NCBI RefSeq assembly: GCF_019008365.1
Contig: NZ_JAHHUL010000004.1
Coordinates: 62,001-126,000, forward strand
Direction: 5' to 3'
DNA: 64,000 nt
DNA from: Phosphitispora fastidiosa
GTDB lineage: Bacteria > Bacillota > Thermincolia > Thermincolales > UBA2595
Positions 7,710 through 17,161 of the stretch are shown here, piece after piece. Below the pieces are notes generated by a model. The model was given only the letters and a program-made list of their open reading frames with translations. It had not been told where the DNA came from and made no database searches. Within the stretch, counting starts at the first letter, position 1, and each line of letters opens with the position of its first letter. A program made the translations under genes and the position numbers.

Positions 7710-8856
7710 GGATTTTTTTCCGTCCCATATCTTCAAGAACCTCGTTTAAAAACTGTACTTGAACGAAATCATCTAATGACTTGCCTTTAACAACATCTTT
7801 TTTCTCCATGAACCCAAATACCCCAGTGATGAAATCCATATTAGGGTCATATGTAATTTCGGCTTCCTGCCACTTCTTCTCATAGAATTCCGGGGTATGT
7901 ATCTTCAGAATGTCTGTCATGTCCGCATTTAGGCGCTCAAAATATTTCAGGAAAACCTCACGGTTTACCGCAGGGATTTTGGCAAGCCCTTCTTGGGCTT
8001 TATCTGTAGCCATAATATGAGTTTTTAATACTTCCTTTACCAGTTCCGGCTCATTTTTCATAATATCCTTTTTGGCCACCAGCCAGCTGCGCGGCTGCTT
8101 CTCGCCAAACATCCCGTCAGGGTTCAGAGACATCATGATTTTACTGCCCGGAACTTTACTTAAAGCGTTCTCAAAGTTCATTGGATCATAAATGATTATG
8201 GCATCATATACTCCGGCGCCAAAGTTCTCCAATTCTTTCATAACAATGTCATCATAAACGACCTCCACACTGCCCCCTGCAGTTTTGGTAGCCAAACCGG
8301 CAGTGGAAAGTATTTCATTAAACTGGTATTCATCAGAGTATCTCTGGTTGGCCAGACCAACCTTTTTGCCATCCAGATCCTCAAGTGATTTTATCTCCGG
8401 CCTGGTAATTAATACTGTTGTATTGGTATTAATACTCCCGGCAATGATAGTATACTTGTTGCTCCCGCCAAACCTGGAGGTTTCCGTAATATACGTTGCA
8501 AAATTAGCGCTGGGAATATACACAAAATCGGGATCGTCCTTATCTCCATCCATCATTGGCCAGATCTTGTCCAAACTCCTTGTGGAAACAAACTCCACCT
8601 CTTTGCCCAGTTTTTCAAGCTGATTTTCAAATATTTTTTCTTCACGGTTAATTAAAGCCTGGGGCGCAGCCTGAGGCATCACTATGTAAGCAAATTTTAT
8701 CGTAGCTTTTTCAACATAAGTCTGATCGGTTCCGGGTTCTCCATTTCCTGAGTCAGCCGGATTACTTGCACCAACATCCTTTCCGCCTCCACATCCTGAA
8801 TTCAGAAACAGTATAATTGCGAGTACAACCATAGATGCCAAGGATCTTTTCAACAT
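7705..8856 (-). CDS. Phosphonate/sulfonate-type ABC transporter substrate-binding lipoprotein
   Basis: 383-residue extracytoplasmic solute-binding protein of the PhnD/SsuA-like fold. The signal peptide MLKRSLASMVVLAIILF ends in the lipobox LNSGC, so it is a lipoprotein. The body holds the expected hinge pattern (KSLEDLDGKKVGL, then DAIIIYDPMN). No permease or ATPase gene is adjacent; upstream lies an IS630 copy, so a partner cassette may have been lost. ATG 8856 is chosen because the signal peptide starts there and GGGGAG precedes it. The ligand is not predictable. Confidence 0.78.
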   Translation of the reverse strand: MLKRSLASMVVLAIILFLNSGCGGGKDVGASNPADSGNGEPGTDQTYVEKATIKFAYIVMPQAAPQALINREEKIFENQLEKLGKEVEFVSTRSLDKIWPMMDGDKDDPDFVYIPSANFATYITETSRFGGSNKYTIIAGSINTNTTVLITRPEIKSLEDLDGKKVGLANQRYSDEYQFNEILSTAGLATKTAGGSVEVVYDDIVMKELENFGAGVYDAIIIYDPMNFENALSKVPGSKIMMSLNPDGMFGEKQPRSWLVAKKDIMKNEPELVKEVLKTHIMATDKAQEGLAKIPAVNREVFLKYFERLNADMTDILKIHTPEFYEKKWQEAEITYDPNMDFITGVFGFMEKKDVVKGKSLDDFVQVQFLNEVLEDMGRKKIQ

Positions 8857-8998
8857 CTGATTTTCAACTCCCCAAAACAAAATTAGTGCCATCAGAGTAG
8901 GGTGCTTATTAGACTCTAACGACACTCATTAGTATTTCTATTTAATTCCTCAAATTCCTGCTTTCCTAATATAATGACATGTGAAGGTTCCATAACTA

Positions 8999-10238
8999 GT
9001 ACATCGTTTTTTAAATGAATGTGCAAATTTCAAATCACTATATCGTCCATCTTGTATTTCCAGCGATATACTACTGGCTGAGCATTGACTTCATCCATAT
9101 ACTGATAAATTCGTTGAACTAATTCATCCTTTGATTTGACCCGAATTCCCTTTAAACAGGCGCGTGCAAACTTGCCAAAAAAGCTTTCAATTATATTGAG
9201 CCATGATCCATGCTTAGGCGTGAAAACGAATTCAAAGCGACCGGGATGCTGTTCCAAATATTTGCGTGTTTCCTTCGAGGTATGTGCACTATGGTTATCC
9301 AGAACAATCTTGATTTTCTTAGCCTTATCGTATTTCTCATCAAGGATCTTTAGAAAATCAACGAAGTCGGCGCTCTTGTGCGTATCCCTAACAAGCGGAA
9401 TAATCTCCCCAGTCATCAGGTCCATTCCTGCCAATAGGGAGACAGTGCCAAATCGCTTGTATTCGCTGTCACGACCAACAAATCCATGCTTCATTGTTGG
9501 AGGAAGATCATCTGCAACATTTCCGATGGCTTGGATTCCCGGCTTCTCATCATAGGATATCGTGATAGTATTGGTTTCTTCATTGGTTTCAAATTGCATT
9601 TCGATTTGCTTGTAGACAATTAACACGTCGTCCATTTTCTTCTCAAACTCAGGATCTCTTTTTTCGAGATAGTACCTAATCTTATGCGGTTTGATGTCTG
9701 CATCATTCAAAATCTTGTTGACCGTAGACGGCACAATCGACAAGAGAGACGGATAACCGGCTTCAATACATGTCCTCCTGATGTGATTTTGCAGACTGCG
9801 AACAGTCCAGAGTTCCTGGGCATATCCCAATTCGGACGGTTTTTGGCAGGCCAAGTTGCGTACATAAGTCTTGTCTTCATCGCTTAGGACAGCTTTTCGT
9901 CCCCTGCCAGCATCGTCACGCAATGCGGACTCCATACCGGATGAAGTGTACTTTCTAAGGCAAAGTTCAACTGAATTGCGATGTATGTCAAGTTTTTTCG
10001 CTATCTTGACGTTGCTCATACCAGCTGAACTAAGAAGTAAAATTTTGGCCCGCTGCACTCTCTGAGCCTCTTCGGTTCGTGTATTGGTTATGTTTGTTAG
10101 ATATTTGACCTCTTGATCAGTTAATTCAAACCTGCCATATTTCTTTGGTCGCGCCATAAGAATCTACCTCCATGTTGATGATAGATTCATTATATTACAT
10201 CTTGATAGATTTGCATAGTTATTTTAAATACATTGTAC
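8999..10238 (-). mobile_element. Complete IS630-family insertion sequence
   Basis: About 1240 bp bounded by TA (8997-8998 and 10239-10240), the TA target duplication typical of IS630. The ends form imperfect terminal inverted repeats, about 24 of 32 positions matching, both starting GTACA. It carries one intact transposase gene. A partial second copy abuts it on the right. Confidence 0.88.
9030..10157 (-). CDS. IS630-family transposase
   Basis: 375 residues with an N-terminal helix-turn-helix pair (about 15-130) and a DDE domain: Asp in ISYDEKPG, Asp in VLDNHSAH and Glu in LNIIESFFGKFAR, all intact. GGAGG lies 9 bases before ATG 10157. The frame is undamaged, so the enzyme may be active. Confidence 0.93.
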   Translation of the reverse strand: MARPKKYGRFELTDQEVKYLTNITNTRTEEAQRVQRAKILLLSSAGMSNVKIAKKLDIHRNSVELCLRKYTSSGMESALRDDAGRGRKAVLSDEDKTYVRNLACQKPSELGYAQELWTVRSLQNHIRRTCIEAGYPSLLSIVPSTVNKILNDADIKPHKIRYYLEKRDPEFEKKMDDVLIVYKQIEMQFETNEETNTITISYDEKPGIQAIGNVADDLPPTMKHGFVGRDSEYKRFGTVSLLAGMDLMTGEIIPLVRDTHKSADFVDFLKILDEKYDKAKKIKIVLDNHSAHTSKETRKYLEQHPGRFEFVFTPKHGSWLNIIESFFGKFARACLKGIRVKSKDELVQRIYQYMDEVNAQPVVYRWKYKMDDIVI

Positions 10239-10240
10239 TA

Positions 10241-10407
10241 GTACATCGTTTTTTAAATGAATGTGCAAATCTCAAATCACTATATCGTCCATCTTGTATT
10301 TCCAGCGATATACTACTGGCTGAGCATTGACTTCATCCATATACTGATAAATTCGTTGAACTAATTCATCCTTTGATTTGACCCGAATTCCCTTTAAACA
10401 GGCGCGT
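10241..10407 (-). mobile_element. Truncated second copy of the IS630 end
   Basis: 167 bp nearly identical to 8999-9165 (one T/C difference seen), in the same orientation, sharing the TA at 10239-10240 with the complete copy. It contains the IS end and the last codons of the transposase, then breaks off at 10407 into a metallophosphoesterase fragment. Confidence 0.9.
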
Positions 10408-10880
10408 TGGAGGCCCCCACGTACCATAGCCGGAGGAAACTACCAAATGATAAGCGCCTTTTTTAAGCAAACCCCAATCCAATTCATATATTTTTCCTGT
10501 TATCAACTGACTGGGAAAAACCTGCCCCCTGTGGGTATGACCGGATAATTGAAGGTCAATATTACTTTTCTGGGCTGCCTCCAAATCAATGGGCTGGTGG
10601 TCTAATAAGATTATTGGATACGAGGAATCAATCCCGCTCATCAGCTCACTTATCTCTTTACGTTCACGGCTCCCGTGTCCCGGGTCATCTCGGCCAATCA
10701 CATAAAAAGCGTTCGCAAGCTTAATATAATTATCTCTGAGTACAGTTATCCCTGCCTCTTCAAAATAACGCAGCACCTCGCCGCTATTTCGCAAGGCACG
10801 GTCATGGTTTCCGGGGACAGCTGCCATTCCGTATCTGACACCCATCTGTTTAAGTACACCCATAAGGCTGTACAGTTGTC
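10408..10880 (-). pseudogene. Metallophosphoesterase fragment (YkuE-like)
   Basis: Middle part of a calcineurin-like phosphoesterase. GNHD and the later GHTHRGQVFP metal-binding motif are present, but the N-terminal DxH and GD motifs are missing. The 3' end after SSGYGTWGPP is replaced by IS630 sequence that supplies the stop codon. The 5' side is joined out of frame to the HD-domain gene near 10870-10880. It could only start at ATG 10863 and would lack essential metal ligands, so it is a remnant. Confidence 0.82.
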
Positions 10881-11494
10881 ATCTGTATTCGGTTTCTCAA
10901 AATCGAACTAATTGAACCGGAAACAGAGTCAAGCCAAAAAAACTCTTTACCTGCCAGGCTTTTGAAGGCTTCAATTATTTCGGGGTTAAACATTCTTTGG
11001 GATTGAGCTTCAATCTGTTTTCTAATATTATTAACCTTACTTAATACCTGGCGCTCCTTGTCAATCAAAACTGATATCCTGTCTGCAAGATGCAGAATGT
11101 GGCTTTCAATCGGTACTGCCTGCCCCCTGAATTGTCTTCCCTCTCCCCAATTCCACCAAACGTGATGAAATCGCACGAATTCCGCTATTTTGGAGAAAGG
11201 AGGAAATCCTTTTAGCAGTTGATAAGCGGTTTCTGCATGCTGATGAGCGTGCTCTACTTCAAAATCCAAAGCCTCCAGCCGTTCTGTAATGGATAAACCG
11301 CCTATGTCATGTAAAGCGCCCGCTAACACTGTCTGACTGATATTTTCAATGGTTAATCCGAGTTCCGTACCCAGGCACAAGGAGAAATATGCCACCATCT
11401 TATGATGATTCACTAATGCCGGACTCACCAGGTCCACAGCGTCCGATAAACCGGTTACGAGCTCAAACAAAGAAGTTGCAGGTTCATTTTTCAA
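10850..11494 (-). CDS. HD-domain protein, C-terminal half probably lost
   Basis: 214 residues with an HD-type phosphohydrolase domain: HHKMVAYF, GALHDIGGLS and VRFHHVWWNW, then ESHILHLADRISVLI. From memory of the family, such proteins usually continue after a motif like SSILRNRIQM into a second HD-GYP domain. Here the frame meets foreign sequence and stops 13 residues later. It is therefore probably a 3'-truncated cyclic-nucleotide phosphodiesterase-type gene. TTG 11494 has AAGGTGG 7 bases upstream. The remaining domain could still fold. Confidence 0.68.
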   Translation of the reverse strand: MKNEPATSLFELVTGLSDAVDLVSPALVNHHKMVAYFSLCLGTELGLTIENISQTVLAGALHDIGGLSITERLEALDFEVEHAHQHAETAYQLLKGFPPFSKIAEFVRFHHVWWNWGEGRQFRGQAVPIESHILHLADRISVLIDKERQVLSKVNNIRKQIEAQSQRMFNPEIIEAFKSLAGKEFFWLDSVSGSISSILRNRIQMTTVQPYGCT

Positions 11495-11577
11495 AGCAGT
11501 TCCACCTTTTCAGCATTTATCGGCTATTAATAATTCTTCTCTTCTACAATGCAGTAATTTTTTCCTGCTTATCGAAA

Positions 11578-11602
11578 AGCTCAGGCTGTTTCAGCCTGAG
11601 CT
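11578..11602 (-). terminator. Terminator of the hybrid histidine kinase gene
   Basis: Eleven-bp stem (11578-11588 with 11592-11602), loop TTT, overlapping the stop codon at 11581 and followed on the minus strand by TTTTCG. The CTCAGGC stem resembles those at 13943 and 21596. Confidence 0.75.
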
Positions 11603-13830
11603 AATCTAATCCTGGTTATCTGCTTTTGTAATTCATAGAGAGTAAAAGGCTTATATAGTACTGCGTCCGCAATCTGCAAATTTTTCAAACTTACAGTGTC
11701 CTCGAACCAACCTGTCATTAAAACCACCGGAAGTTCGGGATTTCGTTGTTTAATCTTTTTTGTAAGATCTACACCGTTTATCCCAGGCATCCCTATATCA
11801 GTAATTATAATATCAGCAGAAATACCTTGATTAATTTGGTTTAACAAATCGGTTCCTTTCGAATACACAACTATCTTGTGCCCTAAAGATTCCAGCTGGC
11901 TACCTAAAGTATTAAGCACTTGCTCATCGTCATCAACAACCCAAATATTGCATGAACCGACATAGGGCAGCGTTTCGCTGTGCCTGTCAATATATGTGTC
12001 ATAAACTTGAGGAAGTTCGATACTAAACATAGATCCCTTACCTTTTTCAGATGTTACCCTGATTTTACCATCATAGGACTTTATTATACTATCGCTTATC
12101 GATAACCCGAGTCCTGTCCCGCGCTCAAATTTTGTGCTGAAAAACGGTTCAAATATCATGTCCATTTCTGTTTTAGTCATTCCTGCCCCTGTATCAGTAA
12201 CAGTAATAATCACCTTATCTTGAATATCTTCGGAAGTAATACTAATTATACCTCCATTAGGCATGGCATCAATAGAATTCAAAATAAGATTTATCAGAAC
12301 TTCTCTTAATTCGGTTTCATTACAACACACCCATTTTTGAGATGCAAGTCTCGTTCGTACCTTTATTATTCCCAGCCCATTAATAATTGCTTCATTATCC
12401 CACTTGGTCCGGGTAAATTCTAAAGCAGATGTGATCACAGCATTAACTTGCAGGTTTTGCCGGTTATGTTCAGCCTGCGGGCGAGAAAAATTTTGTATCC
12501 TGCGAACTATTTGAGCAGCATCTCCAGCTGCGGTTACGACCTCAGTAATAAACTTTGTAGAATCGGTATCCCGCAGCTTTAACTCTAAAAGCTGGCAGTT
12601 GCCTAAAATTACCGCTAAAATGTTGTTAAACTCGTGAGCTATACCACCGGCTAAAACCCCCAACGCTTTTAACTTATCTGCATCTTTCTTCTTTTCGAAT
12701 GTTTTTTCCTGAAGACTATAAAGATCCAAGGTTAAATTAATCATATCCAATAAATAACTCAGCAGTTCCAGGTTACATCCATAAGCTTCGTGCTTAAAAC
12801 GCCACCCCAGAAAAGTCAGTCCGACAATAGAACGCCCGTTTGTTATTGGTATAATACCAATATACCGAACATTATGCTGATTCCATAGGTCATGTAATAC
12901 ACATTCCCATTCAGATATATCAATTATCTTAGGAAGCATTTGTAATGCCTGCTCATAGAGACTGATTTCTGCCAGACCCTCTACCATACTGCTGGCTTTT
13001 TCACAATCCAGCTGATAACAGCAAACAGATCTTGTCTTCTTAGTATCTCTATCAAAAATTACCAGTAAAGCCGCTTCAACCTCATACTCGCGGGCAAGAT
13101 ACTTAATCGCGTATTCCGCTGCATTCTGCAGCCCTTTGTGACATAGCATGTGTGAAGTCAAATTGTTGATAAAGGACAGATTATTTAAAGTCTGATTCAA
13201 TCTGACCCTGTCTCTGATGGACTCATGGAGAAATCTCACCATACCATCAGAGCAGAGTATTTCCGGAGTTTTTAACAGGTTTACTTCCCTTCCATTGTCC
13301 CAAAATACATACCGGTGTGAATGTAATATCCATTTAATCATTTCGTCAGTGCATTTATCTACTTGATAATAACAAATGCCCGTTAAATCAGTCCCCGAAA
13401 GATTCTTATTGAAATTTTCCTCATATTCCATAAAATCTTTGAATGTTTTTTCATCATGAATCCACCCGGTCTCTCCGATTAGCCTTACCCCGGTATATCC
13501 CTCATTTTTGGCATCTTCCAGGAGCTTTAGCCATTTATTGATTACCGCTTTTTGAAAAAATATCCCATTCTCCAGATAGAATTCTGCCGCGGGAGAAATA
13601 ACAAGTTTTCCGCTTTTAGTACACCCGCTCACATCAATACAGTATCTTTCCAGGTTATCGATAATTTCATCTAGTGAAGTATCTTCAAACCAATATACAC
13701 ATTTTTCGTTTCTCTCTATGCCAACAGCGATAAAAGCGGCAAAATAATCCAATTTTTTAGGTGTACCATAATTTATATACGTTAAGTGCTCCCCGCTTTT
13801 TATATCACGCATCAACTTTAATGAATTCAC
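11581..13830 (-). CDS. MEDS-domain hybrid sensor histidine kinase with receiver domain
   Basis: 749 residues, no membrane segment, so a cytoplasmic sensor. Residues about 10-160 form a MEDS domain (GEHLTYINYGTPKKLDYF), named for methanogen/methylotroph DcmR-type sensors. About 200-370 is GAF-like. HisKA follows with the phospho-acceptor in GGIAHEFNNILAVIL, then HATPase with NLILNSIDAMPNGG and GTGLGLSIS. The C-terminal receiver (about 625-745) has the acceptor Asp in IIITDIGMPGING and Lys in LYKPF. GTG 13830 lies 8 bases after AGGAGG; the upstream GTG overlaps that site. No separate response regulator is adjacent, so the output partner is unknown. Confidence 0.88.
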   Translation of the reverse strand: MNSLKLMRDIKSGEHLTYINYGTPKKLDYFAAFIAVGIERNEKCVYWFEDTSLDEIIDNLERYCIDVSGCTKSGKLVISPAAEFYLENGIFFQKAVINKWLKLLEDAKNEGYTGVRLIGETGWIHDEKTFKDFMEYEENFNKNLSGTDLTGICYYQVDKCTDEMIKWILHSHRYVFWDNGREVNLLKTPEILCSDGMVRFLHESIRDRVRLNQTLNNLSFINNLTSHMLCHKGLQNAAEYAIKYLAREYEVEAALLVIFDRDTKKTRSVCCYQLDCEKASSMVEGLAEISLYEQALQMLPKIIDISEWECVLHDLWNQHNVRYIGIIPITNGRSIVGLTFLGWRFKHEAYGCNLELLSYLLDMINLTLDLYSLQEKTFEKKKDADKLKALGVLAGGIAHEFNNILAVILGNCQLLELKLRDTDSTKFITEVVTAAGDAAQIVRRIQNFSRPQAEHNRQNLQVNAVITSALEFTRTKWDNEAIINGLGIIKVRTRLASQKWVCCNETELREVLINLILNSIDAMPNGGIISITSEDIQDKVIITVTDTGAGMTKTEMDMIFEPFFSTKFERGTGLGLSISDSIIKSYDGKIRVTSEKGKGSMFSIELPQVYDTYIDRHSETLPYVGSCNIWVVDDDEQVLNTLGSQLESLGHKIVVYSKGTDLLNQINQGISADIIITDIGMPGINGVDLTKKIKQRNPELPVVLMTGWFEDTVSLKNLQIADAVLYKPFTLYELQKQITRIRLAQAETA

Positions 13831-13942
13831 TAAGACCACCTCCTGTCTTTTTATATCAGAAAACGGTAATTCTTTTATCTTACCTCATTCTCCTTCCGAT
13901 ATTTTAGGAAATAATGTACTATTCTGTCGTTTGCAAAGCAAA

Positions 13943-13965
13943 ACTCAGGCCACAACAGCCTGAGT
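13943..13965 (-). terminator. Terminator after the helicase remnant
   Basis: Stem ACTCAGGC/GCCTGAGT (13943-13950 with 13958-13965), followed on the minus strand by TTTTGC. It lies between the helicase tail and the kinase promoter region. Confidence 0.65.
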
Positions 13966-13969
13966 CAAT

Positions 13970-14499
13970 TCACACATTGTTTCTTTCAAAATGCAATTCA
14001 GGGAGAACAATTCTTATCTCCTGTTCCTCTGCTTCCTTTCGCCAAAAAACAATGAAATTAACTTTGGCAAATTTAGGCTCATAACCATTATCCTGAACTC
14101 GCTCCAATAGCTCTGAACATTTTTTAGAAGTCCTGAAAACACTCTGCCCTCTGTCTGTAAGCCAATCTCCATCCTTATATCGCAGGATATCGCCACTTTG
14201 TAAAGACTCAACCAAATATTGCCGTCCGATGAAATAATCCAGCCATACATCCCGATGACTTAGCTGCATAGCAAGCTTCCCCGGCAATTGGTACTGACCC
14301 CTGTCTTCCAATCTTGTCATATCTTCCGTCTTGATATGATTCAGGTAACGCCTGTTTAAATGTATTACTAAATTATTTTTTGCCCGAGTCATTGCCACAT
14401 ACAACTGGCGCTTCTGTTCCGCTGTAGCTATCTCAAAGTTTTCAAGCAAAAGGAAAACATTATCAAATTCCTTGCCTTTTGCTTTATGAAGCAAGATAT
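13970..14499 (-). pseudogene. UvrD-type C-terminal tail of a RecQ-family helicase
   Basis: Encodes a superfamily-1 helicase end: LHKAKGKEFDNVFLLLENF and RQLYVAMTRAKNNLVIHLN (motifs V and VI), then about 140 residues. It has no start of its own. Reading upstream, the homologous frame is lost near 14499, where it meets the exonuclease-RecQ frame at a different phase. Large RecQ-family proteins with an exonuclease, RecQ core and UvrD-like tail are known; here the middle is missing and the tail is out of frame. Confidence 0.75.
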
Positions 14500-16880
14500 T
14501 TTTCAATACTGCTAAAGGACTCAAAAATCTGCAAAGAACGATTTGTTTTTTCACCTCTTTTAATATAAGCCGTGAGGTCTTTGGCATCTGCCAGAATCCC
14601 TTCTTCACGCAGCAGATTGAGTACACCGATGACTTTTTCTTTTTCAATCCCCAGATGGTCAGAGATATAGTCCACCCGTGACTCTGCAACCTGATCCTGA
14701 GCCTGGCTTCGGCTCCTGCTGGAAATAAGTTTTTTTATGATTCGTGTGGCGTTTTCCTTTTCTTTATCATCTAAAAGCTCTGATGCATTGATTCTTTCAA
14801 TGGCTTCCTGGGCATTTTTGCATAGTATACTGTCTGCAAACACCCTTGGCATGTTCTGGCCCCGCTGGATATACCCCGACTCCTCCAAGGCGGCAACAGC
14901 AGTTTTTACCCGCATTTCTATTTCACTAAACCTTTCATCCCAACCTGCCTTTCTGGCAATTTCCAGGGCGGATTGGGAAACGGTCATCCGAAAACGGGTA
15001 ATATCTTTGATGGCCTTCCAGATTTGCTGGATTTCCTTAATATTGATTTTAGTCTGATTCAATAATGCAAAGTGTTTATTTAAATCGTCCTCGCAATATA
15101 AGATATAGCAGTCCGCCGTAATTTGCTCATCCCGCCCGGCTCTGCCTGCCTCCTGGATGTAATTCTCCAGGGAATCGGATATTTCGAAGTGGATGACCAT
15201 ACCTACATCCTTCTTATCCACGCCCATGCCAAAAGCAGAGGTGGCCACCATGATGGGCACTTCCCCCGCAATAAAGGCATCCTGGTTTTCTGATTTCTCT
15301 TTCTTGTCCATTTTGCCATGATATGGCTTGGCCAGATATCCATCCTTGGTCAGCCTCTCGGCCAGCTCATAGGCTCTCCTTGTTCTGGAAACATAAATAA
15401 TGGTGGGACATTCCTTTTGTTGTATTAGGTTCCTCAGAGTACGGTACTTTTCTTCCTGACTTGCTTTTTCAATAACCTTGTATTTCAAGTTAGTCCGGGT
15501 GGCGCCGGAGCTGAAAATCTCCAAATCTATCGCCAGCTTATGCTTAAAGTACGCCTGAATATCTTCAATCACCTTTTGCTTGGCTGTGGCAGTAAAGCAG
15601 GATACCGGAATACCTTCGGCAAGGTTCTTCTTCTCCTGTATTGTTTTAATAAAATCACCAATATACAGATAATCCACGCGGAAATCCTGGCCCCATGCTG
15701 AAAAACAGTGGGCCTCATCAATGACAAAACGAACAATCTTTCTGCCCAGCAATAAATGTTCAATGGTTCTGGAACGTAAAGACTCCGGAGATATATACAA
15801 AATAGAAGCTGAGCCGTCCTCGACTCTTTCAAAAGACTTTGCCCGTTCAATGGGATCTAATAAACCATTGATTGTTACCGCATCCATAATCCCTGCTTTT
15901 TCCAGGTTGTCAACCTGATCTTTCATTAAAGACTGTAGTGGGGATATGACAACCGTGAGTCCTTTGACATTTTCCCCGCTCATTAAAGCAGGTACCTGGA
16001 AAGTAATCGACTTCCCGCCTCCGGTAGGAAAGACAGCCAAAAGAGATTTATTGTCAATGGCTGCTTTCACAGCGTCTTCCTGAAGCGGTTCTCCTCCAAA
16101 GGTTCTATAAGAATCAAATCCAAAAAACCATTTCAACCCCCGGCGTGCATCCAGGGTGCGCTCACAATAAGAACAGCCGCCAAGGCAGGGCCTGTTTCGC
16201 AAAAGATCCATTATCCGTTCCACTTCCGGATAATTCTTTAAAATCCAGGGTGGCGTAACGGAAAAACGATCCCTGACATTGATTACTGCGAGGGAATAAG
16301 CCAAGGCCACAGGATCTTCTTTAATAAATTCCCCAAGATCTGCATTTTCACAGATTTCTGAAGCAAAATGTTTTTTGATGAGCAGTACCGGTTCTTCTGC
16401 TGCTGTCCCGTAGTTTATATATTGGAAAAACGCCCGGAACTCTTTTTGATCCTGCAAAAGCGAAAAAAAGATCTGCTTTAATGGAACTTCTAAATTACGG
16501 AACGCAAACACTTCGTCTAAAAAGAGATCTTTGACTTTAATAGCATCATTTACAGGATTATTCAGTTCATCTGTCTGAAGCTTTTCATCTTTTACAAGGG
16601 CATGGTAAGGCTTCCGGGGAAACAGCAAGGCTGACAGATACAGTGTATCGATCACGTTTTCAGAAGCTATCCCAGGGTTCTCTAAAGCCTGCCGGATGTA
16701 TTTCAAGTCATGCTTAATAATGTTATGGCCACATAAATAGTCGGTATCTTTAATGAAAGTGACAAAGTCAGCTATGGATTTGGAATGAAACACATGTCCG
16801 GCATTTTTGATTCCGCCAATATCCAATATGGTTCCTTTACGTGGTTGAACTTCCAGATCAATAAAGGCGATGGATTTCAT
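14484..16880 (-). CDS. Exonuclease-RecQ helicase, truncated by internal deletion
   Basis: 798 residues. The N-terminus has a DEDD exonuclease pattern (FIDLEV, then HNIIKHDLKYI). From about residue 240 comes a RecQ-type ATPase: Walker A FPTGGGKSITF, DEAH box VIDEAHCFSAWGQDF and motif VI QEAGRAGRDEQ, then RecQ zinc/winged-helix-like regions with CYILYCEDD. It ends SSIEKYLAS where the frame runs into the remnant at 13970. ATG 16880 has AGGAG about 9 bases upstream; the in-frame GTG at 16901 is rejected. The RecQ part looks intact and might work, but as a gene it is probably broken. Confidence 0.78.
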   Translation of the reverse strand: MKSIAFIDLEVQPRKGTILDIGGIKNAGHVFHSKSIADFVTFIKDTDYLCGHNIIKHDLKYIRQALENPGIASENVIDTLYLSALLFPRKPYHALVKDEKLQTDELNNPVNDAIKVKDLFLDEVFAFRNLEVPLKQIFFSLLQDQKEFRAFFQYINYGTAAEEPVLLIKKHFASEICENADLGEFIKEDPVALAYSLAVINVRDRFSVTPPWILKNYPEVERIMDLLRNRPCLGGCSYCERTLDARRGLKWFFGFDSYRTFGGEPLQEDAVKAAIDNKSLLAVFPTGGGKSITFQVPALMSGENVKGLTVVISPLQSLMKDQVDNLEKAGIMDAVTINGLLDPIERAKSFERVEDGSASILYISPESLRSRTIEHLLLGRKIVRFVIDEAHCFSAWGQDFRVDYLYIGDFIKTIQEKKNLAEGIPVSCFTATAKQKVIEDIQAYFKHKLAIDLEIFSSGATRTNLKYKVIEKASQEEKYRTLRNLIQQKECPTIIYVSRTRRAYELAERLTKDGYLAKPYHGKMDKKEKSENQDAFIAGEVPIMVATSAFGMGVDKKDVGMVIHFEISDSLENYIQEAGRAGRDEQITADCYILYCEDDLNKHFALLNQTKINIKEIQQIWKAIKDITRFRMTVSQSALEIARKAGWDERFSEIEMRVKTAVAALEESGYIQRGQNMPRVFADSILCKNAQEAIERINASELLDDKEKENATRIIKKLISSRSRSQAQDQVAESRVDYISDHLGIEKEKVIGVLNLLREEGILADAKDLTAYIKRGEKTNRSLQIFESFSSIEKYLAS

Positions 16881-17136
16881 TCCCTGATAGCTCCTTTGCA
16901 CTAATATAATAAGATTCTTGAGAATTTATGTTCTGCATAACTGGATGTAAATCCTCTCTTCACAGAAATTCAAAAGACTACCTGCAAATATTCGCTGTCA
17001 ATTATTATTTCGGTAATTGTACTATCATCTTCGTATGTCATTTTAATAAACAGCCAAATTCAGCATGGCAATAATAAAACAGATACTTTTTGTACCGTTT
17101 TCCGTTTTTCATGTATACTTTTTAAAGATAATGGGT

Positions 17137-17142
17137 TATAAT
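17137..17142 (+). promoter_or_regulatory. Likely -10 element for the AAA/Toprim pair
   Basis: A perfect TATAAT 19 bases before the ATG at 17162; the -35 (TATACT 17 bases upstream) is weak. The rest of the 16881-17161 spacer is AT-rich and shows nothing else recognisable. Confidence 0.45.
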
Positions 17143-17161
17143 AGCTACTGGAGGGATGGAA

